From NCBI GenBank assembly GCA_034770075.1, contig JAVJAP010000337.1, positions 248,001 to 312,000 of the forward strand: a stretch of DNA of 64,000 bases, in the 5' to 3' direction. Of the stretch, positions 19,965 to 30,725 are shown in pieces. A program made the translations under genes and the position numbers. This DNA is from Aralia elata (Eukaryota; Streptophyta; Magnoliopsida; Apiales; Araliaceae). The notes under the pieces were generated by a model. It made no database searches. It saw only the letters and a program-made list of their open reading frames with translations, and was not told the DNA's origin. How positions within the stretch are numbered: the stretch's first letter is position 1; each line of letters starts with the position of its first letter.

Positions 19965-20250
19965 TTGTGTGACACAACAAACTATATATAAATAAATAGG
20001 TAGACAACTATTGTCAATTACATCACTATGTAACTCCTTGTATTTTGCCTCTTAGATTATTTTGATCAAGTGTGACACATCCGAATCAAAATTATCCAAG
20101 TTAAGTCCAACCTAGCACTTCCATATATTCGAAAGAAAAACACTGTCCTTGTGTGACACAACAAAACAGCATCGTTCAGTCTATTTATAAGCATCTAATG
20201 TGATAGAGCAACATCTTAAATATTTAATACTTGCATTGTGTGACACAACA
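19965..20250. repeat. Four dispersed copies of TTGTGTGACACAA in element B leader
   Basis: Sites at about 19965, 20069 (shorter, agtgtgacacat), 20149 and 20236. Each is an inverted repeat able to form a 4-5 bp stem. The four corresponding sites in element C carry TTGTGTGTGCACAA instead. Confidence 0.75.
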
Positions 20251-20394
20251 AACTCATATTAAATATTTAATACTCTATCGCTTTACCATGCTAGAAGGCG
20301 ACGTTCGATATTCCAAATATCTTTGAACGCTTAGAACTTAATATAATTTCTTTGAGGAGTTTGTAATTATTAGTCTCATCTTGTTTAGCGCGCA

Positions 20395-20396
<2 letters not shown>

Positions 20397-20440
<44 letters not shown>

Positions 20441-20441
20441 A
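20397..20441. repeat. (CA)n(TA)n microsatellite
   Basis: A compound dinucleotide run starting cgcatgcacaca and continuing as tatata. Element C has the longer counterpart at 27258-27326. Confidence 0.9.
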
Positions 20442-21227
20442 TACGCATCATATTATTTAACATGCGAAGCATGTTGTATAATAAATAATATATATATATA
20501 TATAGTAAACATGCACATATAGAATACTATATTCTACCCGGATTGATTATGGACTTTTATTCTAGTTTGATTCACTAGAGCCAAGAAGTGAACCAAAAGG
20601 TCAAACCCAGGGTGCAAGAATTAAATTTAAATATAACTATCACACTTAAACCCATGTTTCATTACAAATGGGTCTTCAAGCGCTCTTTGCTCCTTTGTCT
20701 CCAATTCTTCAAAATTAATTCTAACTAGTCCTATTACATAAACTATTTACAATAAATAGAAACCTTGATCAGCAGTAAAGGGGAAGCACATAGGAGGGAG
20801 ATAGAATTTACATTAAGAAAAATTAGAGAAGACGTGGCACGCAGACCCCATTTATAAAAATCCATACATTCAAGCATCCTCTAAAATAATTCCAACCACA
20901 CATTGGTTAATAGTCCATAATCAATCCCTATTTATTATCATACATATCTGCACATGCATAAATAAATAACATTCATCTCATGAATAATAAACTCATTCCA
21001 TATATGCATTGATATCAATTAATGGGCAAAAGTTTGCCAATATTTAGTTTTTGAAACAAAATAAACTGTTTATTTTAATCAAAAAACCAAATCCAAATTA
21101 AACTCCTTTAATTTTAGCAACCTGAAATCTTATTCCAGATAAAATAAACATCTTTATTTTAAATTTTTATCAATTAAATAAATCATTTATTTTAATTGAA
21201 GGAAAAAATTATTTTTCAAAACCTGCA

Positions 21228-21370
21228 GATCGGTGCCGCCGCGCTCCAAATTGAACTAGGAGAGACGCGACCGCGATGCACCCCTAGAAACATTTTCTAG
21301 GTTCAGGCGCGGCCGCGCTCCAGAATGAACTGGAAGCGGCGCGGCTGCGCCGCGATGCAGATTCAGGAAA
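21228..21370. repeat. GC-rich palindromic island in element B leader
   Basis: Two diverged units of about 55-60 bases, each with a GCGCTCCA..TGAACT core and ending in gcgatgca, rich in the palindromes gcgcggccgcgc and gcgcggctgcgccgc. It stands out strongly against the AT-rich surroundings and sits about 90-230 bases from the primer site. Confidence 0.7.
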
Positions 21371-21455
21371 AAAATTTCTGCCCAAAAATCCGATCGTATC
21401 GCATATCAATTCATACATGGAATCATCAAAATCAATAATTAACACAAGGATTAGT

Positions 21456-21466
21456 CTCTGATACCA
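21456..21466 (-). other. Primer-binding site of element B (tRNA-iMet)
   Basis: The minus strand reads TGGTATCAGAG one base from the LTR. Confidence 0.85.
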
Positions 21467-21467
21467 C

Positions 21468-22040
21468 TGTTAGGTTTGTATATAACGCAAGTATGCAATC
21501 AAATTACATAAATAGGGCGGAAGTATGATAAAATGAATTTTCAAATTTTAATACAAACCATCACCATGATCTATCCTTGTGTTCAATTATCAATTAAATG
21601 AAAGAAAAAGAGAATAAGAATTATACCCTTGTAGATTAAAGCTTCTTCGGGTATAAGTTCAACTCCTAGTCATTCGTGTTGTCCTCGAATTCCACAGATG
21701 AGATTCCTTCCTTTGATCAACGTTAGCCACCCAAGTGTTTGGCCTCTAGAGGTTATCCACCAAGGAAGAATAGGTATTCAAGAAATTGGGTGTTGGCAAA
21801 ACCCTAGTTTCTATCTCTATAAAAATTGCAAGTACTCTCCATAATCTAATGCAAGAGTGTGTAACCTTAATCTATGATAAGACTCCTCTTAGATGTAGGA
21901 AAACCCTTCCCTAAACTATTTAGGATTAGAGTTTCTATTATAATTAAACTCCTTTAATTAATTATGCTCCTAATCCAATTAGGAATTCATGAGAGAGTAC
22001 TTCTATTAATTAATTCCCAATCCCTATTAGGAATTAAATA

Positions 22041-22083
<43 letters not shown>

Positions 22084-23267
22084 GACTCCTCTTATTAATT
22101 TATATTTAATATTTTCAAAATATTAAATAATAAATATTAAGCTATTTAATTTATTCTATCTCCATAGACTAAATTAAATACACTTAACTTATTATTACAA
22201 GTACTTCTTAAATAAATATATTTCCTTTCGTGGTGTGACCCTTTAGGTTCTCCATATTAAACCGGTTGTGAATAATCAATTAGAACAATTCTAATTATAT
22301 TTAAATAAATAAATTAAACTATTTAATTCATTTAAATAAATAATATTTATTCTACAATAAGGGTAAGCCCCCTTAGCGATCAACGACTTTCCAGATAATA
22401 TAGATTTCAACATTAATCACAAAAGAACCTTTCAGTGCATAGTTACCGTACAATTCAATCCTTTCTACTATACAATGTCCCAATTAAATATAAGATATGG
22501 AATTACTGTCAAGTCTTATTTTATTTAATTATATGTATTTCGATTCCCAAATGCACAACTATAAATAATGCAAATTAGAAACTTCTTTCTAATTTCATCT
22601 GCTTTGGCCAAGGACTACTGAGTTGTCATTTATTGAATCACATATGACATTTACATCTTTTACTAGACGTGGTAGATTCTTTGTTGATCATTCACCTATC
22701 TCCATGTACAACTTATTATACCCAATCATACCTTTTGATATACCCTAAAGGTCTTAAGGGACATGTTAAAGTATAACTCATCATACACAAGATACTATGA
22801 TGATCTCAAGTCCAAGGATCACTTGTACTACTATCACTAGAGGAATTTCTATTGACATGCGAGTAAAACTCCATTAGGTATTCCTTAGCGAGCCACGTTC
22901 AGTAAACTTATTCTCCAATAAGCACCTACATACTTGCTTTAGTATCTCCACACAAATGATTATGAGATCAATCATCCTCTTCTTAAGAGCAAGCAACGTA
23001 TGTACTAATCTATCCGGATTCACTAATCCCCTTTTTAGTAATCCAACGATTAGGAACGATTTTAGTTTGTGAACTATCTAGAATTTAGATCTCATTAGCA
23101 TGATCACCATCATGATTCTAAAAATATTGCTCAAAACTATGGGTTTATCACATTTAAAATAACAGCATAATGTAGATAAAGTAAAATGCCTTTAATAACC
23201 GAATAAGATTACAAAGTATATACTACATCATATCAAATATGATTGGCTTGTGTGCATACTACTTTCA
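21468..23267 (-). repeat. LTR shared by elements B (5' LTR) and C (3' LTR), 1,800 bp
   Basis: Starts tgttaggttt and ends tactttca (TG...CA). The left neighbour is a primer site (of B) and the right neighbour is a polypurine tract (of C). It contains a (TAA)n run at 22041-22083. The partner LTR is 28671-30458, with divergence of several percent and more at the outer end. Confidence 0.88.
22041..22083. repeat. (TAA)n microsatellite in LTR
   Basis: About 14 ATA/TAA triplets; the partner LTR has a shorter run at about 29246-29276. Confidence 0.9.
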
Positions 23268-23280
23268 ATCTCCCACTTGC
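23268..23280 (-). other. Polypurine tract of element C
   Basis: The minus strand reads gcaagtgggagat next to the LTR. Confidence 0.75.
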
Positions 23281-23352
23281 ATTAAAGCAATCGCCATGGT
23301 ATCTAATACCCTTCTTCTCTAAGTGACGATCATCCTGCTGTTGGATAAAGCT

Positions 23353-24233
23353 TCAGTAAATGGATATGCAATGTTGTTTTTGAGAGTCCACTATCTCTAT
23401 AGTGACTTCTCCTCTTTCAATGATTCCTCTAATCAAATGAAAGTGCCGCAACACATGTTTGAATCCAAGATGAGACTTAGGAACTATTCCTAGTTCTGTG
23501 ATGAACTTTTCATCCAAACAATCAACTTGCAGCTTCACTTACAGCTATATATTTTGTCTTTGTCACTAAACCAGCAACTCTTTGCTATTTGGAACCTTTC
23601 CAATTCACTACACCGCCATTCAAAGTAACAATTTACCCTAAAGTGGATTTGTTATCGACTTGGTCAGTCTGAAAAACTTGAGTCTGTTTAACCCTCTCGT
23701 TTTAATTCAGACCTACCATGAATCATGATCACATCTTCAGTACCGGTTAAGTACTTAAAGATGTTTATCACTATCTTACAGTGATCTTCTCCAAAATATG
23801 ACTGATCAAACATCATGCCTTATATATTCATTGTATACATGATAGTAACTCATGCGATCTCCTTTTTTATTGAGGACAATTTAAAGAGATACACTCAATG
23901 GCTCATCATCATGAGACTTCTCTTGGAGTTTGCCATGTTAAACGCATTTAGCATCGAATGAATATACAATCCTTGTGTTAAGCCGAACATCCTTTTAAAT
24001 CTATCTATATAGATTTATATCCCCAATTTATAGGATGTTCCTCCCAAGTTACTCATAGAGGAATGTTTAGACAATTTTATTTTTACTGATTGTAGCATTG
24101 GTGTGTTATTCCTTATCAGTAGTATATCAACATATAATACTAGGAATATCACATTGCTCCCACTGACCCTTTTGTACACACTAGGTTCATTCTCGTTTTT
24201 GATAAAATCAAACTCTTTTGATTGTCTCATCAA
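23353..24233 (-). pseudogene. pol: Element C RNase H end and reverse transcriptase remnant
   Basis: 23353-23538 encodes a piece like the end of copia RNase H (KHVLRHFHLIRGIIERGEV). 24233-24015 encodes a piece of reverse transcriptase with FIKNENEPSVYKRVSGS and FLVLYVDILLIRN, where one Asp of the YVDD catalytic pair is gone. Stops and frameshifts lie between the fragments. Confidence 0.7.
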
Positions 24234-25840
24234 AATGAATGTTCCATCTTTGTGAAGTTTGCTTTAATCTATAAATGGATCATTGTAGCTTAAAACACGA
24301 TTTGCTTCAACCTTTGAAACAAATTCCTCTGGCTGTATTATACATACATTCTCCTCAAGTCTTCATTGAGGAAGGAAGTCTCCACATCCATTTTGCCAGA
24401 TTTTGTAATAAGCTGCAATCACAAGCAAAATCCAAATGGACTTGAGCATTACCTGGTAATAAGGTTTTATCACAGTCAACTCCTTGACTTTATTTGAGAC
24501 CTTTTAAACAGGTCTGGTCTTATAGGTCTCCACCTTGCCATTTGCCCCAGTCTTTCTCTTAAAGACCCATATACACCCTTTAGGCACTGTGCCTTTCGGT
24601 GGAGTAACCAGAGTCTATACTTGGTTCTCATACATGGAGTCCATTTCGGATTTCATGGCCATCTGCCATTTCTCTGAGTGTTTACTACTCATAGCCTCAT
24701 TGTATATAACTGATCATCATCCTTTATGATGCGTACCTCATCATCATCCTCTATGATGAATCCATACCTCCTAGGTATCTTTGGTACTCTTCCAGATTTA
24801 CGATTCGGTTGTGATACAATAGGTTTATCTACAGGTTCCTCAATTTGACTAAAAATATTTTGTGGTTCTTGAACTCCTTCAAGATCTATTATCCTCCCAC
24901 TAACTCCTTCAATGATAAACACCTTTATCCAAAAAGGCAGCGTACTTCACAGCAAACACCTTTTGCTTAGTAGGATTATAGAACTCTTATCCTAAACTTA
25001 CTTTAGGAAGTTCCACAAATCTGCACGTCAGATTTTTGTCCCAAGCTTATCCTTTTGAAACTTTTTCACATAACTTGGACAACCCCTTATCTTAACATAC
25101 TTAAGACTAGGAATTCTCCCTATCCATAACTTTTATGGAGTCTTGGGGCCAAATATTGAGGTTACCTTATTTTGTAGATATGCAGCCGTTTCTAGGGCAT
25201 AACCCCAGATAGATACTGGAATGTCGAAAAAAATCATTATGGACCGCACCATGTCCAACAAGGTACAAATTTTCCCTTTTAGATACATCAATCAATTATT
25301 GCGTATCAGAAGGTGTCCATTATGAGAAAATATCATTTTGAAATGATCTAGAAACTTATTACACAAGTATTCCTTCCTCGATCTGATCAAAGAATCTTAA
25401 TACTTTGTCAATTTGTTTCACTTCTGAATTCTTTGAACCTTTTAAATGATTCACACTTGTATTTCATCAAGTACACATATTCAACTCTTTGAATGATCAT
25501 CTCCTTTTTCTTTTTACTAGTTTATTCAATTTGTAAAATTCTTTTCATATAAGTCAAGTATACAAAGTCCATTAAGTAATCTTCTAGCTTCAAACAAAAT
25601 ATTATCATTATAAATAGAAGAACAATTGTTCTTAAATATAATACCAGAACCTTCCTTGTCCAACAACAAAAGTAATAATGTTTCTAAAGAGAACTGGAAC
25701 ATAATAACAACTTATTAACTTAATAGACGTGCCCGTATGCAATGCTAAACTATAAGTTCCTACGGCTAATGTAGCAACCATTGCTCTATTCCCACACGTA
25801 AGATTACTTACTCTTTGTTTAGCTTTCTACTTCTGCTTGT
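24234..25840 (-). pseudogene. pol: Element C integrase/reverse transcriptase/pre-integrase remnants
   Basis: Aligns with 16960-18850 of element B but with many indels. Recognisable pieces: linker with SGRVPKIPRRYGFIIEDDDEV (24922-24689), the MDSMYENQ region (about 24640), integrase C-terminal text near 25100-25200, and pre-integrase text near 25560-25850. Confidence 0.65.
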
Positions 25841-26039
25841 TCTCTGCATTGGATTGCATATGTGAGAACTATACCTGGTATCCAATACCCAAGTAGAACC
25901 TTGACTTATAGAAAGATTTATTTCAATTATGAACAAACTTATATTTGTAACTTATTATCCTTTGTTTTTGCCTTTTCTTATAACTTCTTTAAATTATTCT
26001 TCTTTTCAAAAGATCCTTTGGCCCCTATCAGTAAGACTT

Positions 26040-26640
26040 GGGCTTTCTTAGTTAGAAAATGACTCTCTACAGTTTTCAATATGTTTAAGCAACTCAGGCA
26101 GGCTGACATATAGCTTATTCATGTGAAAATTTACAACAAATTGTGAGAAAGAGTCTGGAAGTGATTGCAAGATCAAATCTTGGATCAACTCTCCATCCAT
26201 GACAAAACCCAGTTGTCCCAATTGTTCAATCAGATTGATCATTTTAGGACATTTGCCTATAGCGCCATCGGTTATTCTAGATTGGAAGAGCTCCTTAGAT
26301 ATCTGATATCTAATAATCCTACTTTCCTCACCATTCAACTCCTTGAAGGTGCAGGAGTATAGTAAGAGCATCCATAATTTTATGTTGGCGCTAAAGCTCG
26401 TTACTCATGGATGTGAGCATGATGCATTGAGCCAACTGTGCATCATCTTGCCACTTTTTAAAAGTAGCAATCTCTTCTTCAGAGGCATTGTTTACAACCA
26501 TTGCAGGGATAGGCATATTAAGGATATAAGATAGCTTTTCAGCCTTAAGAACTATTCTCATATTCCTTAACCAGTCCGTGTAATTCGGTCCAGTTAATTA
26601 ACATCTAATATGCTCTGCAGTGATAGTAAATTAGACACTA
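26040..26640 (-). pseudogene. gag: Element C gag remnant
   Basis: The frame at 26371-26048 gives the copia gag motif series RYQISKELFQSRITDG, MINLIEQLGQLGFVMDGELI and FVVNFHMNKLYVSLPELL, matching and extending element B gag at 19235-19558. Upstream gag sequence to about 26620 is frameshifted. Confidence 0.75.
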
Positions 26641-26822
26641 TAAAATTAACAATATTTTAGCATACATTTATTTTATTAATTACCACAATAAATTAGGTCT
26701 TTATTTAAATTGGTATCTCCCACTATTTTCATCAAACTATACTACCCTCAATATATAGTTCGACAAATCTAATTAAAGATTTGCTAGTGAGAATAAGGAT
26801 CCCATTTCAAATGTATATAGCC

Positions 26823-27112
26823 TTGTGTGTGCACAATAAACTATATATAAATAAATAGGTAGACAACTATTGCCAATTACATCACTATGTAACTCCTTGT
26901 ATTTTACCTCTTAGATTATAATGGTCAAGTGTGTGCATATCGAACTAAAATAATCTAAGTTAAGTCTAACCTAGCACTTTCATATATGTGAAGAGAAAAA
27001 GACCGCCCTTGTGTGTGCACAACAACGCAGTAATGTTCAATTCCTTAATAAGCATCAAATGTGATAAAACAACATCTTAAATATTTAATACTCGCATTGT
27101 GTGTGCACAACA
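26823..27112. repeat. Four dispersed copies of TTGTGTGTGCACAA in element C leader
   Basis: Sites at about 26823, 26927 (shorter, agtgtgtgcata), 27009 and 27097, at the same relative positions as the four TTGTGTGACACAA sites of element B. At all four the central A of the B version is replaced by TG. Confidence 0.75.
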
Positions 27113-27257
27113 AACTCGTATTAAATATTTAATACTCCATCGTTTTACCATGCTAGAAGGCGATGTTCAATATTTCAAATATCTTTGAACTCTTAGGACT
27201 TAATATAATTTCTTTGAGGGGTTTGTTATTATTTGTCTCATCTTGTTTAGCGCGCAT

Positions 27258-27258
27258 G

Positions 27259-27326
<68 letters not shown>
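27258..27326. repeat. (CA)n(TA)n microsatellite
   Basis: Longer counterpart of 20397-20441. The 61-aa frame crossing it is a repeat artefact. Confidence 0.92.
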
Positions 27327-27327
<1 letters not shown>

Positions 27328-27944
27328 CAAGCATGCACATATAGAATACTATATTCTACCCGAATTGATTATGAACTTTTATTCTAGTTTGGTTCACTAG
27401 AGCCATCAAGTGAACCAAAAGGTCAAACCTAGGGTGCAAAAATTAAATTTAAATATAACTATTACATTTAAACCTGGGCTCCAATACAAACGGGTCTTCA
27501 AGCGCTCCTTTTTCCTTTGTCTCCAATTCTTCAAAATAATTCTAACTAATCCTATTACATGAACTATTTACTATAATAGAAACCTTGATCAGCAGTCAAG
27601 GGGAAGTACATAGGAGGGAGATAGAATTTACATTAAGAAAAATTAGAGAAGACGATGTACGCAGACCCCATTTATAAAACTCATTCATTCAAGCATCCTC
27701 TAAAATAATTCCAATCACACATTGGTCAATAGTCCATAATCAATCCCTATTTATTATCATAAATATCTCCATATGCATCAATAAATAATATTCATCTCAT
27801 AAATAATAAAATCATTCCATATATGCATTGATATCATTTAATGGGCAATATTAGTTAGTATAAAATTCAATTTCAACTCCAATTAGTTATCATGGAACCC
27901 AATTCTAACTCTAATTAGTTATCATGAAATCCAATTCTAATTAA

Positions 27945-28165
27945 AATAAACTTCTTTATTTTAATTATATTTCAAATCAAAATAAACTCTTTTATTTTAA
28001 TTTATCCAATTTTAAATAAAAAATAAACTCCTTTTATTTTTTAATCAAATTCCAAATCAAAATAAACTTCTTTATTTTAATTTATCCAATTTTGAATAAA
28101 AATAAACTCCTTTATTTTTAATCAAATTCCAAATCAAAATAAACTCATTTATTTTAATTTACAAA
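27945..28165. repeat. Tandem AT-rich inverted units in element C leader
   Basis: Roughly six copies of a 35-60 base unit containing aaaataaactcctttatttt (a stem of AAAATAAA/TTTATTTT with a short loop) alternating with caaattccaaatc. A less regular version occurs in element B at 21050-21200. Confidence 0.7.
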
Positions 28166-28311
28166 AATAAAAATAAAATAAAATAAAATGAGGTTAACCC
28201 TTGATCATAAATCTTTAAAAGAAATAATCAAACAAGCCTTTAAGTCAAACTTCAAACCCAGAATTATATAGTTTAAATATTAAACATTCTAATTCATAAT
28301 TAAAAGTGATT

Positions 28312-28366
28312 ATACTCTAATGGTAAGGCTTCCAACTTATGACCAATAGGTCAATGGTTCAAAACC
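28312..28366 (+). other. tRNA-like (pol III box A/B) fragment, possibly SINE-derived
   Basis: A box-A-like tactctaatggtaagg (28312-28327) is followed 28 bases later by a perfect box B, ggttcaaaacc (28356-28366). The region does not fold as a full tRNA that I can support, so I call it tRNA- or SINE-like. Confidence 0.4.
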
Positions 28367-28399
28367 TTCTAGCTCCAAATTAATTATTTCATTTTTAAA

Positions 28400-28531
28400 G
28401 GTTGACCAGTCAGCACCACGTCAGCAGTCAACAGTTGACCATTCAGCGCCACGTCAGCAGTCAGTGCCACATCATCAGTTGACCAGTCAACGTTTGACCA
28501 GTCAACGGTCAACGTTAACTGTTGATATTGA
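28400..28531. repeat. TTGAC-rich palindromic repeat block (W-box cores)
   Basis: Nine TTGAC/GTCAA cores in about 130 bases, arranged as the palindromes gtcaacagttgac and gttgaccagtcaac, interleaved with gccacgtcagcagtcag units. TTGAC[CT] is the core bound by plant WRKY factors. It lies about 130-260 bases from the primer site. Confidence 0.7.
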
Positions 28532-28658
28532 CTTTTTTTTATTTTTTTTAATAAAAAATAAAATAATTTTACACAAACAGTTATGCCCAATTAAATTGTT
28601 CTAAACACATCAATGTATATACAGAATCAAAACAATTAATAATTCGCATAAAGTTTGG

Positions 28659-28669
28659 TTCTGATACCA
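28659..28669 (-). other. Primer-binding site of element C
   Basis: The minus strand reads TGGTATCAGAA, a tRNA-iMet type site with its last base changed. Confidence 0.8.
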
Positions 28670-28670
28670 C

Positions 28671-30458
28671 TGTTAGGTTTGTATAATGCGAACATGCAAT
28701 CAAATTACATAAATAAAGCGGAAACGCGATAAAATCAGATTTTAAAATTTTATACAAACCATCACCATGATCTTTCTTTATGCACAATTATTAATTAAAC
28801 GATAGAGATGAAGAATAAGAATTATACCCTTGTAGAATTCTAACTTCCTCAGGTACAAGTTCACCTCTAATTCATTCGCGTTCTCCTTGAATTCCACCGA
28901 TTAAATTCCTTCCTTTGATCAACGTTAGCCACCCAAGTGTTTGGCCTCTAGAGGTGATCCACCAAGGAATAATACTTGTTCATGAAGATGAGTGTTAGCA
29001 AAACCCTAGTTTCTATCTCTATAGAAATTGTAAGTATTCTCCACAATTGTTATGCAAGAGTGTGTAACCCTAATATATGATAAGAAATCTCTTATTTATA
29101 GATGTAGGAAACCCTCCCCTAAACTATTTAAGATTAGGTTTCTATTCTAATTAAACTCCTTTAATTAAATTAAACTCCTAATCTAATTAGGAATTCATAA
29201 GAGAATACTTCTATTAATTAATTCTCAATTCCTATTAGGAATTAAATAATAGTAATAATAATAATAATAATAATACTCCTCTTATTAATTTATATTTAAT
29301 ATTTTCAAAATATTAAATAATAAATATTAAGCTATTTAATCTATTCTATCTCCATAGATTAAATCAAATACACTTAACTTATTATTATAATTATGTCATT
29401 TACTTCTTAAACAAAAATTTTTCTTTTGCGGTTTAGGTTCTCCATATTAAACCGGGTGTGAATAAATCAATTAAAATAATTATAATCTTATTTAAATAAA
29501 TAAATTAAACTATTTAATTCATTTAATTAAATAATATTTATTCTACAATAAGGGTAAGCCCCCTTAGCGATCAACGACTTTCTAGATAATATAGATTTTA
29601 ACATTAATCACAAAAGAACCTTTCAGTGAATAGTTACCGTACAATTCAATCCTTCTTCCATACAATATCCCAATTAAATATAAGACATGAAATTACTGTC
29701 AAGTCTTATTTTATTTAATTATATGTATTTCGATTCCCAAATGCACAACTCTAAATAATGCAAATTAGAAACTCCTTTCTAATTTCATTCTACCTTGGCC
29801 AAGGACTACTGAGTTGTCATTTATCGAATCACATAAGACATTTACATCTTTTACTAGATGAGGTAGATTCTTTGTTGATCATTCACCTATCTTCATATAC
29901 AAGTTATTATACCCAATCATACCCTTTGATATACCCTAAAGGTCTTAAGGGACATGTCAATGTATAACTCATCATACCCAAGATACTATGATAATTTCAA
30001 GTCCAAAGATCACTTGTACTACTATCACTAGAGGAATTCCTATTGACATGCGAGTAAAACTCCATTAGGTATTCTTTAGCGAGCCACGTTCAGTGAACTT
30101 ATTCTCTAATAAGCACCTACATACTTGCTTTATTGTCTCCACACAAATGATTATGAGATCAATCATCCTCTTCCTAAGAGCAAGCAACGTATGTACTAAT
30201 CTATTTGGATTCACTAATCCCTTTTTTAGTAATCCAACGATTAGTAACGATTTTAGTTTGTGAGCTATCTAGAATTTAGATCTCATTAGCATGATCACCA
30301 TCATGATTCTAAAAACATTGCTCAAAACTATGGGTTTATCACATTTAAAATAATAGCATAATGTAGATAAAGTAAAATGCCTTTAATAACCGAATAAGAT
30401 TACAAAGTATATGATACATCATATTAAATATGATTGGCTTATGTGCATACTACTTTCA
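28671..30458 (-). repeat. 5' LTR of element C, 1,788 bp
   Basis: Starts tgttaggttt and ends tactttca; aligns over its length with 21468-23267. Confidence 0.88.
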
Positions 30459-30725
30459 GATCAGACGGTCCATTGGTAAAGCTATCGGGATTGACAGATT
30501 TTTGAAACTTTATAAGGATCAGACCGCACCAAGAAACGGTTGCCTACGTACTTCTATGATAGTGAGGAGATCAGGTTTTACGTAGTTCAGGCTAGTGTAG
30601 CCCCAGATTCATAAACTGATTTTGATTGAGGCTGAGGAGATCATGTCTTATGTCTCGTCCTCTAGCTGAAATAACTCTTTTGCCTTCCTGCCAGGGTTAG
30701 AAGATATATGCAAAAATTTTGGGTT
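30459..30725. other. Unassigned sequence between elements C and D
   Basis: About 270 bases that match neither copia element. It contains gaggagatca twice (about 30562 and 30634) and text such as aagaaacggttgcctacgta that looks like repeat DNA. The 3' end of element D (RNase H end, polypurine tract, 3' LTR) is missing here, so this is probably the fill of a deletion or another truncated insertion. Confidence 0.4.

Larger units (their letters stand above)
19766..21455 (-). other. Leader of element B between primer site and gag
   Basis: 1.7 kb without a supported ORF. It holds four copies of a short palindrome (19965-20250), a CA/TA microsatellite (20397-20441), several AAATAAA...TTTATTT inverted units (21050-21200) and a GC-rich palindromic island (21228-21370). 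Its arrangement is matched in element C (26640-28658). Confidence 0.7.
16907..21467 (-). mobile_element. Element B: interior of a Ty1/copia retrotransposon, cut by element A
   Basis: Order on the minus strand from the right: primer site (21456-21466), palindrome-rich leader, gag, protease/pre-integrase, integrase, start of reverse transcriptase, then the junction with element A at 16906/16907 near the YVDD region. Its 5' LTR is 21468-23267, which also serves as the 3' LTR of element C. The rest of pol and its own 3' LTR should lie left of the window beyond element A. Several stop codons make it non-functional. Confidence 0.85.
26641..28658 (-). other. Leader of element C between primer site and gag
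   Basis: No supported ORF. It contains four palindromic motif copies (26823-27112), a CA/TA microsatellite, an AT-rich repeat built of inverted units (27945-28165), a tRNA-like fragment (28312-28366) and a TTGAC-rich repeat block (28400-28531). Confidence 0.7.
21468..30458 (-). mobile_element. Element C: decayed Ty1/copia retrotransposon sharing an LTR with B
   Basis: 3' LTR 21468-23267, polypurine tract, heavily decayed pol and gag on the minus strand, primer site 28659-28669, 5' LTR 28671-30458. It belongs to the same family as element B: leaders, gag and LTRs align throughout, with clear divergence. No long open frame survives. Confidence 0.85.

Noticed and set aside
27153..27338. ORF of alternating Ile-Tyr and Val-Cys
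   Set aside because: Translation of the CA/TA microsatellite.
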